64,000 nt of DNA from an uncultured Candidatus Melainabacteria bacterium (GCA_934717745.1 CAKUZB010000002.1:151575-215574); one strand, 5' to 3'; numbered from the stretch's first letter, positions 1 to 7,295 are shown. The notes: generated by a model from the letters alone, not told the origin. Made by a program: numbers and translations.

Positions 1-160
1 ATTGCTTCATATCATCTTCATTAACCTTTAAAGGTTGCTGAGATTTAATTTCAGGAGTTTTTTGAACTTGCGAATCTTCAATTGCAAAAACGTTTGTCGC
101 TCCCGCCACAAAAACACACAATATTAGCAATAGTTGGTATATATATCTAAGTGAGTTCAA
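1..160 (-). CDS. N-terminus of an exported protein (partial, runs off the left edge)
   Basis: The first 53 codons of a minus-strand gene. It opens with a TTG codon at 160-158, 8 bases after an AGGA ribosome binding site, and an in-frame TGA lies just upstream, so no longer start is possible. The translation begins (M)NSLRYIYQLLLILCVFVA and continues to ATNVFA followed by IEDSQVQ, a typical signal peptide with an alanine cleavage site. The mature part that is visible is Gln/Lys/Pro-rich and shows no domain. The function is unknown. It is divergent from the ABC permease. The main uncertainty is the unusual TTG start. Confidence 0.5.
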   Translation of the reverse strand, partial: MNSLRYIYQLLLILCVFVAGATNVFAIEDSQVQKTPEIKSQQPLKVNEDDMKQ

Positions 161-388
161 AACTCAAATCCTAATCTTTATTCAACTTCGTCTGATTATT
201 TTTCGCTATTTATTTCAAACGAATTATCCTTTTATCCTATAAAAATATTATACCCCAAATATTACATTTAAGCCAATATTTTTTGAATTTTAACACATTG
301 TTACAAATGAAACAATTCAACAAAATCAAGGATTTTCACAAGATGTTTACAAAAAGAATTTTTCAAGAATTTGAGGTAGAATTATTCT
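161..388. other. Divergent intergenic region
   Basis: 228 bases of AT-rich sequence between the divergent exported-protein gene and the ABC permease. It must carry promoters for both, but no clear -35/-10 pair stands out. No RNA gene or repeat was recognised. Confidence 0.4.
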
Positions 389-1213
389 ATGAAAAAACTT
401 ATTATATTTTTTGGCTATATTACACTGATAATCATTGCTTTAAGCATGCTTTTTCCATTTTTTGCAATGGTAAATTTGGCTCTAACACCTGAAAACGATA
501 TTTTCAAAAATGTTGGTGTATTATTCCAAACACATTTAACTTTAGAAAATTTCATACATATTTTTAAAGAACTTCCTATCACCCGATATTTTTTAAACAG
601 TATGATTGTTGCACTTTTAACAACAATCGGACAGGTTTTAATTTCTGCTTTTGCAGGATATTCTTTTGCAAGGTTAAACTTTAAACACAAAGAATTTTGG
701 TTTTTGGTTGTTTTAATCACAATGATGGTACCGCCTCAAGTAAATATTATTCCTCTTTTCTTTGTTATGAGAGAATTACACCTTGTTGATACATACACAG
801 CACTTATTCTTCCTGGCTTATTTGGTGGATTTGGCGTATTTTTAATGCGTCAATTTTATTTATCTTTACCCAAAGACCTTGAAGAAGCCGCAAAAATGGA
901 CGGGTGCAACTTGTTTGAAACATTTTTCAAAATTGCATTACCAATTTCAATTCCGGCAATCGCAACCCTTACAATTTTTACTTTTGTAACCACATGGAAC
1001 AGTTTTATGTGGCCATTAATCATCACAAACTCTGAAGCAATGAGAACATTACCTGTCGGACTGGCTATATTCAAAGGAAGTTTTAGAGAGATTACAATGT
1101 GGGGCGATTTACTTGCCTGTTCTGTAGTTTGTACGATACCTGTTATTATAATTTTCTTGCTTGGCAAAAAATACTTCTTATCCGATTTACTATCAGGGGC
1201 AGTTAAAGAGTAA
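389..1213 (+). CDS. Carbohydrate ABC transporter permease (MalG/UgpE type)
   Basis: An inner-membrane permease of 274 residues, the usual size for MalG/UgpE/LacG-type binding-protein-dependent sugar transporters. It has six predicted membrane segments. Around residue 165 is the EAA loop that contacts the ATPase, here EEAAKMDGC followed by LFETFFKIALPI. A first-half MalF-type permease, a binding protein and an ATPase would be expected, but none is adjacent: the upstream gene is divergent and the downstream gene is a kinase. The permease therefore looks like an orphan whose partners lie elsewhere. The sugar cannot be read from sequence. GAGG lies about 13 bases before the ATG. Confidence 0.85.
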   Translation: MKKLIIFFGYITLIIIALSMLFPFFAMVNLALTPENDIFKNVGVLFQTHLTLENFIHIFKELPITRYFLNSMIVALLTTIGQVLISAFAGYSFARLNFKHKEFWFLVVLITMMVPPQVNIIPLFFVMRELHLVDTYTALILPGLFGGFGVFLMRQFYLSLPKDLEEAAKMDGCNLFETFFKIALPISIPAIATLTIFTFVTTWNSFMWPLIITNSEAMRTLPVGLAIFKGSFREITMWGDLLACSVVCTIPVIIIFLLGKKYFLSDLLSGAVKE

Positions 1214-1272
1214 CCCAATAATTAGACACTTGGGCAATTCTATGAATTTTAAAAAAATTGTAATATCTAAAT

Positions 1273-1968
1273 ATGCAAAATACAGTTACCCAAATTGCTA
1301 ATGACACATTTCTTGCAATGTTTACACACGATTTAAAAAATCCGGTAAATTCAGGCATTTTTGCACTTGAAATGTTGTTAAAGGGCACTAATAATAACCT
1401 TAACGATTTCCAAAAAGAAATTTTAACAGATGTTTTAAATGCTTCAAAATACATGAAAAACCTTATCGACAATGCCCTTTGTAAATTCAAAGCCGAAAAC
1501 GGCGAATTAAAATTAAACAAACAAAATTATTCAATAAAAAATTTAATCGAACAATGTATTGCAGACACCAGATATATATTGAATGATAAAAATCAAACTT
1601 TGAATTTTTATTCACCAAAAAATGACATTATTGCAAGTTTTGATATTGTAGAAATTAAAAGAGTGATAAACAATTTAATTTCAAATGCGAGCAAATATTC
1701 CCCTAAAAATACCGAAATCAATATCATTTTAAAGAAAATTCACCATAAGATTTACTTTGAAATTCAAGACCACGGCTGTGGAATAAAACTTCAAGAACTT
1801 GATAAGGCTTTTGAAAAATATATGCGACTTGCAAACGACCAAAAATCAGCAGGCACCGGACTTGGTCTATATATTACAAAACTAATTATCGATGCACACT
1901 GTGGAGATATAAAAATCGATAGCAAGTTACAAAAAGGTACAAAAATTTCTTTCACTATTCCTGAATAA
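1273..1968 (+). CDS. Soluble sensor histidine kinase without input domain
   Basis: 231 residues holding only a kinase core. The HisKA helix carries the H-box FTHDLKNPVN (phospho-acceptor His19). The HATPase_c domain follows, with N-box NNLISNASKYSP near residue 135, G1 box DHGCGIK and G2 box GTGLGLYI. No transmembrane segment, PAS or GAF domain precedes the H-box, so the kinase must be cytoplasmic and receive its signal from a partner. No response regulator is adjacent. The next gene looks STAS-like, which might be relevant, although the 89-base gap carries a plausible separate promoter. Confidence 0.85.
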   Translation: MQNTVTQIANDTFLAMFTHDLKNPVNSGIFALEMLLKGTNNNLNDFQKEILTDVLNASKYMKNLIDNALCKFKAENGELKLNKQNYSIKNLIEQCIADTRYILNDKNQTLNFYSPKNDIIASFDIVEIKRVINNLISNASKYSPKNTEINIILKKIHHKIYFEIQDHGCGIKLQELDKAFEKYMRLANDQKSAGTGLGLYITKLIIDAHCGDIKIDSKLQKGTKISFTIPE

Positions 1969-2007
1969 TCTACAACTAAAGTTATAAAAATTTCATCTTT
2001 TTTTATA

Positions 2008-2035
2008 ATTCAAATTTTCACTCAATTTGATAAAA
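2008..2035 (+). promoter_or_regulatory. Probable promoter of the STAS-like gene
   Basis: A TTCAAA element and a TAAAAT element lie 16 bases apart, about 20 bases before the ATG at 2058. A GAAAGAGGTGA ribosome binding site lies between promoter and start. Matches to consensus are moderate. Confidence 0.35.
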
Positions 2036-2057
2036 TATCTATGAAAGAGGTGAAAAT

Positions 2058-2402
2058 ATGACTACTCAAAACGAAAACAAATATGTAATTGGAATTAAAT
2101 CAAAAGATTTAAACTTCAAATCGCTTGCTAATTTAGCAATCTTAATGGACAAAATGGACTTGAATACAAAACCTGTAGCCCTTGATTTGAAAGAAGTTGA
2201 AAGCGTTACAGAAGACTTTTTCACTTTTATCAAAAATTTTTCAGAAACAACAAAATTGACACTTTTAAATATTCCGTCAGAATTATTTGCACTTTTGAAC
2301 TTAAAACGATATGATAAAAATGTCAGAATGTTTAACAATAACTTGGACTTCATTGAAGACAAACACGAACTTGTTAACAGAAGATTTCACATCGTAAAAT
2401 AA
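2058..2402 (+). CDS. Small STAS-like protein (tentative)
   Basis: 114 residues. The middle reads PVALDLKEVESVTEDFFTFI then a helix and KLTLLNIPSELFALLNL, a beta-alpha-beta arrangement resembling STAS/anti-anti-sigma domains, where an LDL strand precedes a conserved loop and helix. The usual phosphorylatable Ser of SpoIIAA-type proteins is not obvious; VESVTED occupies that place. It has a strong GAGGTGA ribosome binding site. It lies after a histidine kinase and 12 bases before an unrecognised gene, so the two downstream genes are probably cotranscribed. The STAS reading comes from motif shape alone and could be wrong. Confidence 0.5.
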   Translation: MTTQNENKYVIGIKSKDLNFKSLANLAILMDKMDLNTKPVALDLKEVESVTEDFFTFIKNFSETTKLTLLNIPSELFALLNLKRYDKNVRMFNNNLDFIEDKHELVNRRFHIVK

Positions 2403-2414
2403 AAGAAAGTCAAA

Positions 2415-3116
2415 ATGGGTAAATTATTTCAAAAAGCCGTATATTTACTTCTTGCATTGCAAGAGAAATTTGCAAGAAAAAGACACGCCAAAAACTTAAC
2501 CAGTTTTACAAATTCTACCTCTAAAACGGTTATGAACAATGGCTGTTCGCTTAATTTGACAGTAAAAACAGAAGAAAACAAGGCAAAACTTGAAAGTAAT
2601 GTAAAAGCCATTTTGAAAAATTTCAATAATATGCCGGAAAAAATGTTGCTTTATATTGAAAGAAACGGAACTCCTGTTATTCGACACCCAAAAGCAAGCA
2701 AAATACTTGATATTGTTAGAGAAGAACAAGGCTACGTCAGAGAATTACGAGGACTAAAAGCCTTTTTGCTAAACCTACTTCTTTACAAAAAAATTGGGTT
2801 TAAAACAACTCCCATCTTTCTTTTAGACGAAGGACAATTAGACCAATATGCAATGATTCACCAATTTTACAAATGGTACGCAATGAAAATTGATATGCCC
2901 GGGTTTGATTCTAGGGCTCAAGATAATTTCAGAAAATTTGTTGACGAAAAAAGTTACTTGAACTTAAATAACCTAAATGTCGACGACATCATCGCTCTAA
3001 AAGAAGCAATCGCAAGAGATGTAGATGCGATTAATTTCGTTGAAGACATAGCAAAACAAAACGAAGGAAGCCAAAAAGCAATGAAAAAACTTACCGACGG
3101 CGGGGCTTCAGTTTAA
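2415..3116 (+). CDS. Conserved-looking hypothetical protein
   Basis: 233 residues, not recognised. The N-terminus is basic and amphipathic (MGKLFQKAVYLLLALQEKF then ARKRHAKN) without a signal peptidase site, which suggests peripheral membrane association. A hydrophobic patch follows near residues 113-125 (LKAFLLNLLLYKK). The rest is charged and helical, with FVDEKSYLNLNNLNVDDI near residues 175-193 and a Lys-rich tail. It follows the STAS-like gene by 12 bases, so cotranscription is likely. No catalytic motif is visible. Confidence 0.65.
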   Translation: MGKLFQKAVYLLLALQEKFARKRHAKNLTSFTNSTSKTVMNNGCSLNLTVKTEENKAKLESNVKAILKNFNNMPEKMLLYIERNGTPVIRHPKASKILDIVREEQGYVRELRGLKAFLLNLLLYKKIGFKTTPIFLLDEGQLDQYAMIHQFYKWYAMKIDMPGFDSRAQDNFRKFVDEKSYLNLNNLNVDDIIALKEAIARDVDAINFVEDIAKQNEGSQKAMKKLTDGGASV

Positions 3117-3190
3117 AATCATTCAACCTTAATTTTTACATATAAAACCGTTTTACATCTTTTACATGATGTAAAATTTTGCTGAAAATG

Positions 3191-3196
3191 TATAAT
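3191..3196 (+). promoter_or_regulatory. -10 box of small hydrophobic peptide locus A
   Basis: A perfect TATAAT 80 bases before the peptide start. No good -35 sits 16-18 bases upstream. It predicts a transcript starting near 3203 with a leader of about 73 bases. The leader segment CCTCTTT (about 3223-3229) can pair with AAAGGGG of the ribosome binding site, so the start site could be masked in the full-length RNA. Confidence 0.45.
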
Positions 3197-3275
3197 AAAA
3201 TATGGGTAAACCCTCATCACTTCCTCTTTAAATACGACTTAAAATCGGTATTGATTGAAGAAAGGGGGTGAGAAA

Positions 3276-3350
3276 ATGAACATTAGTATACAAACAAAAG
3301 CACTAGTAATTATCTTAATGATAATACTAGCACTTAAACTAATTCATTAG
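3276..3350 (+). CDS. 24-residue hydrophobic peptide, candidate type I toxin (locus A)
   Basis: ATG to TAG encodes a 24-residue, almost wholly hydrophobic peptide starting MNISIQTKALVIILMIIL and ending in a basic, polar tail (KLIH). One membrane helix fills it. The ribosome binding site AAAGGGGGTGA is far stronger than those of ordinary genes here. The start resembles locus B (27158) as M-N-I-x(3)-K-x-A-L, although the Lys is offset by one residue, and locus C (54950) more distantly. A convergent promoter and hairpins on the opposite strand suggest a type I toxin with antisense RNA. No toxicity can be shown from sequence. A leader peptide is the main alternative. Confidence 0.6.
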   Translation: MNISIQTKALVIILMIILALKLIH

Positions 3351-3388
3351 GGTTTTTAAAGGACAGGGGGCAACCTGTCCGCCCTATA
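3290..3388 (-). ncRNA. Predicted antisense RNA of locus A
   Basis: A minus-strand transcript of about 100 nt is predicted from the promoter TTGAAA (3417-3422), 16 bases, TATAAT (3395-3400). It begins with the stable hairpin GGACAGG/CCTGTCC (3361-3380). It would end at the hairpin 3303-3330 (CTAGTATTATC/GATAATTACTAG) followed by TGCTTTTGTTTG, which lies inside the peptide gene. It would overlap most of the peptide coding region and 3' end of the mRNA, as in the txpA/RatA and bsrG/SR4 arrangement. Confidence 0.55.
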
Positions 3389-3395
3389 TTTTTTA
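3361..3395 (+). terminator. Hairpin closing locus A
   Basis: The stem GGACAGG (3361-3367) pairs with CCTGTCC (3374-3380) across a 6-base loop. A T-rich run ATATTTTTTATT follows a few bases later. It is a likely terminator for the peptide mRNA and, read from the other strand, forms the 5' hairpin of the antisense RNA. Confidence 0.6.
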
Positions 3396-3422
3396 TTATA
3401 ACACATTTTAAAACTTTTTCAA
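3395..3422 (-). promoter_or_regulatory. Antisense promoter of locus A
   Basis: On the minus strand, TTGAAA at 3422-3417 and TATAAT at 3400-3395 are separated by exactly 16 bases. It lies directly after the stop codon of the CDF exporter gene and points back over the hydrophobic peptide gene. Loci B and C have the same spacing and nearly the same boxes. Confidence 0.65.
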
Positions 3423-3423
3423 C

Positions 3424-4110
3424 CTACTTCAAAAGTTTAATGTCCATTAAAATTTTTGAAGTATCTTTGATTAAGCCGATACTCCATTTTAAGATTAATC
3501 CGCCACCAACAAAGCCCATAACAGGATCTAGGAAGTAAAATCCGAAATATTTACCGGCAAGAAGTGCGACTATTGCAAAAACTGAAGTTAAAGCATCTGT
3601 CAAAATGTGTAAATATGCGGCTTTGAAATTATAATCTTCATGCTCGTGCTTATTACCAAATTCCATAATAAATACGCAAACGAAGTTTACTAAAAGTCCG
3701 ATTATGGCAACTAAAATTGCTTCGTTAAACGAAATACTCAACGGGTGAAATAACCTATCAGCAGATTCATAGATTATCCAAAACGCAGTAAATAGCAAGA
3801 ATAATGAACTTGTGTAACCCGCAAATGCCGATATTTTTTCTGATACGACATCACAATTTTTACAATCTTGAATTTTTCTAATAAAGAAATAAGCCAAGAA
3901 TGTTATTGTAAGGGCAAGAGCATGCGTTCCCATGTGAAAACCGTCTGCCAACAGAGCCATTGAATGACTTATATAACCAAAAAAGATTTCAGCAACCATT
4001 GTAACAACAGTCAAAACGATTACAACAAAGGTTTTATGTTCGTTATCGCTATTAATATCGTGATGATGATGCCCACAGTGTTCTGAATGACAATCGTGTT
4101 CGTGTTCCAT
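3424..4110 (-). CDS. Cation diffusion facilitator metal exporter (DmeF-like)
   Basis: 228 residues. The N-terminus is His-rich (HEHDCHSEHCGHHHH, residues 3-17), a usual metal-sensing or loading tail of CDF proteins. Six membrane segments follow. The second carries ADGFHMGTHALAL, with HMGTH where many CDFs have HxxxD, as in DmeF-type Co/Ni exporters. The fifth carries HILTDALTSV. The protein stops shortly after the sixth helix, so the cytoplasmic C-terminal domain is essentially absent. It is cotranscribed with the CsoR-like repressor 5 bases upstream; its GAGG ribosome binding site overlaps the csoR stop. Likely role: efflux of a divalent metal (Ni, Co or Zn) in response to the sensor. Confidence 0.9.
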   Translation of the reverse strand: MEHEHDCHSEHCGHHHHDINSDNEHKTFVVIVLTVVTMVAEIFFGYISHSMALLADGFHMGTHALALTITFLAYFFIRKIQDCKNCDVVSEKISAFAGYTSSLFLLFTAFWIIYESADRLFHPLSISFNEAILVAIIGLLVNFVCVFIMEFGNKHEHEDYNFKAAYLHILTDALTSVFAIVALLAGKYFGFYFLDPVMGFVGGGLILKWSIGLIKDTSKILMDIKLLK

Positions 4111-4115
4111 ATTTA

Positions 4116-4388
4116 TTACCTCAACTGATGTAAATGACCAATAATATCTTCAATTGTTTTGTGTCGCTCTTGTTCTGATGCCTCATCAAGACAATGCTCA
4201 AGGTGTTTTGCTGCCATTATTTCCCAAACTCCTTTTAGAGCGGAAGATACCGAACGTAATTGATTTAGAATTTCCATACATTCTCTATCTTCAACAATCA
4301 TATTTTTAATTCCCTTAACTTGCCCCTCAATACGATTAAGTCTTTTGACAAGTTTTTCTGTTTCTTCTTTAGTTCTGCAATCTGACAT
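4116..4388 (-). CDS. CsoR/RcnR-family metal-sensing repressor
   Basis: A 90-residue all-helical DUF156 regulator. Basic DNA-contact residues lie in the first helix (KRLNRIEGQVKGIKNM, residues 15-30). The metal site matches the CsoR/InrS pattern: Cys37, His62 and Cys66, with spacings 25 and 4. His65 is next to it, and Cys4 lies in the tail. FrmR-type aldehyde sensors lack the second Cys. The paired exporter is a CDF rather than a Cu-ATPase, so nickel or cobalt (InrS-like) is more likely than copper. The apo-protein would repress its own operon at the operator at 4407-4424, and metal would release it. Confidence 0.92.
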   Translation of the reverse strand: MSDCRTKEETEKLVKRLNRIEGQVKGIKNMIVEDRECMEILNQLRSVSSALKGVWEIMAAKHLEHCLDEASEQERHKTIEDIIGHLHQLR

Positions 4389-4406
4389 AAATTTTCTCCT
4401 GTAGGC

Positions 4407-4424
4407 ATACCCCCTACCCCTATA
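4407..4424. promoter_or_regulatory. CsoR-type operator
   Basis: ATACCCCCTACCCCTATA, an A/T-flanked double G/C tract like known CsoR/RcnR/InrS operators. It abuts the -10 box and covers the expected transcription start of the csoR-CDF operon, the right place for repression. Confidence 0.7.
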
Positions 4425-4452
4425 TTATTACTCTTATAAAAAGTTTTGTCAA
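4424..4452 (-). promoter_or_regulatory. Promoter of the csoR-CDF operon
   Basis: Minus-strand TTGACA (4452-4447), a 17-base spacer, and AATAAT (4429-4424). The consensus -35 box lies inside the decayed XRE gene copy. Transcription would start over the operator, and AGGAG lies just before the csoR ATG. Confidence 0.65.
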
Positions 4453-4559
4453 GATATGAATTTGGACAAAGAAAATTATATTTTCTTAACCTTAGTAAAA
4501 ATTGTATCGGCTTAAAAGCAAATTCCATTGGGGTTTTTAAAAGATTTTGAAAAATATAC
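4444..4559 (+). pseudogene. Decayed partial copy of the XRE regulator
   Basis: About 115 bases align by eye with the second half of the intact HTH gene 320 bases downstream. Shared strings include AGATATGAAT, GGACAAAGAAAA and GTTTTTAAAAGATTTTGAA, and they translate in one frame to LSRYEFGQRK before the frame breaks. The intact gene reads LSRYESGQRK. The order and spacing of the matching blocks are the same, so this is a frameshifted relic of a tandem duplication. It has no ribosome binding site or start. Confidence 0.75.
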
Positions 4560-4659
4560 AAAAATAAACCGCTAAACAAATTTTAATAACAAAACAATTG
4601 CCCCTTTTAAATTACCATTAGTCAATGATTATTACCAAAAAGCAATAGATAATTTTAGT

Positions 4660-4893
4660 ATGACTTACATTGAAGATTTGGCGAAATACATCAAGGAACG
4701 AAGAATAAAATCCAATTATTCTTTAAACAAATTTTGCTTTGATGCTGAAATTGAACCAGCCTCTTTGTCTAGATATGAATCAGGACAAAGAAAAATTTCA
4801 TTTGAAGCATTAATAAAAATCGCATCAGTTTATAACCAAACTCCGTCGGAGTTTTTAAAAGATTTTGAAGATTATGCTAAGGCAAATTCTTAA
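4660..4893 (+). CDS. Small XRE-family HTH regulator
   Basis: 77 residues forming a single Cro/C1-type helix-turn-helix domain: helix 1 IEDLAKYIKERRIKSN, a turn, then the recognition region EIEPASLSRYESGQRKIS and the family-typical LIKIASVYNQTPSEFL. No ligand domain is present. The 3' end overlaps the start of comEC, so the two are translationally coupled. It could autoregulate or control competence. A broken copy of its second half lies just upstream, a sign of local duplication and decay. Confidence 0.85.
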   Translation: MTYIEDLAKYIKERRIKSNYSLNKFCFDAEIEPASLSRYESGQRKISFEALIKIASVYNQTPSEFLKDFEDYAKANS

Positions 4894-7210
4894 TTTTACG
4901 GTACAAAACAAAAACTTTTTAATGTTCATAACCGCAGTTGTTTACATACTGGGGATTTTTGCATATTTTACAAATCTTTCTATTTTACTCTGCGTCATTC
5001 TTTCTATTCTTGGCATAATCGGTATTTTTAAGAATTTTATTTCGCCAAAACTGATTCTTTTTTGGATTTTTGTGTTTTACTTTGCTTTTTTAAACTGCTC
5101 TTTGCGTATCAAGAACAGCGATGACTTAATAAACCTTGCTCCGCAACAATGCACTCTTGAAGGGCAAATAGTTTCAATTCCAAATAGTAATTTTGCAGAC
5201 AGAACAAAATTTTTCTTTCAAACAGACAAGGGAAAAACCCTTATTACTGTTAACTCTCAAGACGAAGATTTTTCAAATTTAAAAATTGGAAATTATTACA
5301 AAATAAAAGGAAAACTAAGAACTCCATTTGAAGCGGTTAATCCGTCGCAATTTGATTATGGAAAATATTTGAAAAATTACGGAGCATTCACAGTATTTTA
5401 TGCTCAAAAATCTGATGTTATTACAATACCAAAAGACTTGAGCATAAAATGGAAATTCTTACAAGTATTAAATGATACAAGAAACAGAATTTTAGAAACA
5501 CACAAGCACTACTTAAAAAGTCCTAACCTTGAAATTCTTGGAGGTATTGTCTTTGGCGATGACGCAGTCGCACCACCTGATTATATTAAAGTATCATTTA
5601 TAAATTCCGGCTTATTACATATTTTAGCCGCAAGTGGTATGAACGTAGCGTTTATTTACGGTTTTTGGTTCTTCTTCCTAAATAAACTTTTTAAAATACC
5701 TTTCAAAATAACAGTTGGAAGCGGAATGGTTGTAATTCTTTTATATGCACTAATGACCGGATTGGGGGCATCTGTTATTAGAGCAACCATTATGATATTA
5801 TTCATTCTTGCAGGTAAATTAATTGATAGAGATACCCATTCAATCGCACTTTTGTCGCTTGTTGCAATGATTATGTTGATTTATAACCCCGCATATATAA
5901 ACGATGTAGGCTTTCAATTATCATTTTTAGTAACTTTTGGACTATTTGTGTCTTCAAACCTTTTGCAACACAAAGGAAATAAAGTTATTGGTTTCATAAA
6001 AGATTCCGCACTTGTTCCATTGATTGCACAAATTTGGGTTGCACCGCTACAAATGTATTATTTCAATACTTTTAGCCTTTATTCCATTTTCGCAAACATT
6101 TTTACCGCAATGATTTTACCATTCATTTCTTTTGGAGGGTTTATCAGTGCAATTATTTCGATTATTCAACCTATTTCAGATTTTATTTGTAAATATTTTG
6201 ATTTAATTTTAACACCATTTTTGAATTTATTAGTAAAAATTTCGACTTTCTTTGCACAACTCCCAAACTCACTAATAACAACCACTCACCCAAGCGTAAT
6301 TCAAATTCTGATTTACTACTCAATAGTACTTTTAATAACTTTATTATTCAAACAATTTTCTAAAAAAGTTTTATATCTTGCACTGGGAATGACAGTAGTA
6401 TTATTAATTTCTACGATTTCATTTCCAAACAAAAATTTAGAAATCACAGCATTTGCTGTACAAAATGCTGATTCCTTTTTGATAAAAACACCTAAAGGTA
6501 AATATTTTATTGTTGACACTGCAAAATCAGGTTACAAAGGAGGAAAATCGCAGGCTGAAATTATAATTTTAAAATACTTAAAAGACAAAGGAATCAAAAA
6601 CCTCGAAGGTATGATTTTGACACACTTTGACAACGACCACTCAGGCGGTGCTGTTGATTTATATAGCAATCTGAAAATCAAAAATACTTATGTAAATTCA
6701 TTCCAAGATAAATCTTACACTTCAGCAAAAATCTACAAAACAATCAAACCTCTGACAATTGCTAAAAACAAGGAAATTATTTACACAGAACCAAATTTAA
6801 AAATTGAAACTTTTTGCACTTTTGTCAAAAACAATGACAACGAAAGTTCAATAATAACAAGCATTACATACAAAAATTATTCATTTTTATTTATGGGAGA
6901 TGCAGGTATAATCGCCTACGAAAAACTTAAAAAAGATTTGCCCAAAAACATTACAGTCCTAAAACTTGGACATCATGGTGCAAAAAACGTTATAAACAAA
7001 GAAATGCTTGCAGAATTAAACCCTCAATACATTCTCATTTCGTCTGCACAAAACGACAAAAATCACCCGCATATTTTAACCCTAAATACTCTTAGAAAAT
7101 CTAACGTTTTAAGAACAGACCTCAATAACTCAATCAAATTTTCTTTTGGCAAAAATCAGTTAAAAATTTACACCTTCAATAAGGATTTAAAGTCCTACAC
7201 AAGATTGTAA
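4874..7210 (+). CDS. comEC: DNA uptake channel ComEC/Rec2
   Basis: A polytopic inner-membrane protein of about 778 residues, the full family length. In order: two N-terminal membrane helices; an OB-like DUF4131 region (QCTLEGQIVSIPNS, then IGNYYKIKGKLRTP); the Competence domain with about eight helices including LLHILAASGMNVAF near residue 250; and a C-terminal metallo-beta-lactamase fold with LTHFDNDHSGG, FMGDAG and LGHHGAKN. Family knowledge: it forms the channel for single-stranded DNA in natural transformation. The ATG at 4874 lies within the HTH gene; an in-frame TTG at 4865 is a possible alternative. A hairpin terminator follows at 7233. Confidence 0.95.
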   Translation: MLRQILNFTVQNKNFLMFITAVVYILGIFAYFTNLSILLCVILSILGIIGIFKNFISPKLILFWIFVFYFAFLNCSLRIKNSDDLINLAPQQCTLEGQIVSIPNSNFADRTKFFFQTDKGKTLITVNSQDEDFSNLKIGNYYKIKGKLRTPFEAVNPSQFDYGKYLKNYGAFTVFYAQKSDVITIPKDLSIKWKFLQVLNDTRNRILETHKHYLKSPNLEILGGIVFGDDAVAPPDYIKVSFINSGLLHILAASGMNVAFIYGFWFFFLNKLFKIPFKITVGSGMVVILLYALMTGLGASVIRATIMILFILAGKLIDRDTHSIALLSLVAMIMLIYNPAYINDVGFQLSFLVTFGLFVSSNLLQHKGNKVIGFIKDSALVPLIAQIWVAPLQMYYFNTFSLYSIFANIFTAMILPFISFGGFISAIISIIQPISDFICKYFDLILTPFLNLLVKISTFFAQLPNSLITTTHPSVIQILIYYSIVLLITLLFKQFSKKVLYLALGMTVVLLISTISFPNKNLEITAFAVQNADSFLIKTPKGKYFIVDTAKSGYKGGKSQAEIIILKYLKDKGIKNLEGMILTHFDNDHSGGAVDLYSNLKIKNTYVNSFQDKSYTSAKIYKTIKPLTIAKNKEIIYTEPNLKIETFCTFVKNNDNESSIITSITYKNYSFLFMGDAGIIAYEKLKKDLPKNITVLKLGHHGAKNVINKEMLAELNPQYILISSAQNDKNHPHILTLNTLRKSNVLRTDLNNSIKFSFGKNQLKIYTFNKDLKSYTRL

Positions 7211-7232
7211 AAATAACACTATAACCCTTATA

Positions 7233-7258
7233 AATAGTGGGTTTTACACTATTAAGTT
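7233..7258 (+). terminator. Probable comEC terminator
   Basis: AATAGTG (7233-7239) pairs with CACTATT (7247-7253) across a 7-base loop, followed by AAGTTTTG and further T-rich sequence. It is a modest stem but well placed 22 bases after the stop. Confidence 0.5.
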
Positions 7259-7295
7259 TTGTAAATTTTTACATTCATGTCCCCTCTCATGAGAT

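Noticed and set aside
283..492. Open frame overlapping the start of the ABC permease.
   Set aside because: It is out of frame with the clear permease, has no ribosome binding site and no family pattern.
888..1379. Minus-strand and alternative-frame open frames over conserved genes such as the permease, glyA and the WecA-type gene.
   Set aside because: They are shadows of real genes, with no ribosome binding sites or recognisable domains.
3276..3350. The small peptides could be leader peptides for attenuation of downstream genes.
   Set aside because: At locus A the next gene is on the opposite strand, and at locus C the gene beyond the peptide (speB) lies in the same direction but after a closing hairpin and the antisense promoter. 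No run of regulatory codons is seen.
4298..4579. Longer minus-strand frame upstream of and overlapping csoR.
   Set aside because: It crosses the operator, promoter and decayed XRE copy, and the csoR product is complete in another frame.
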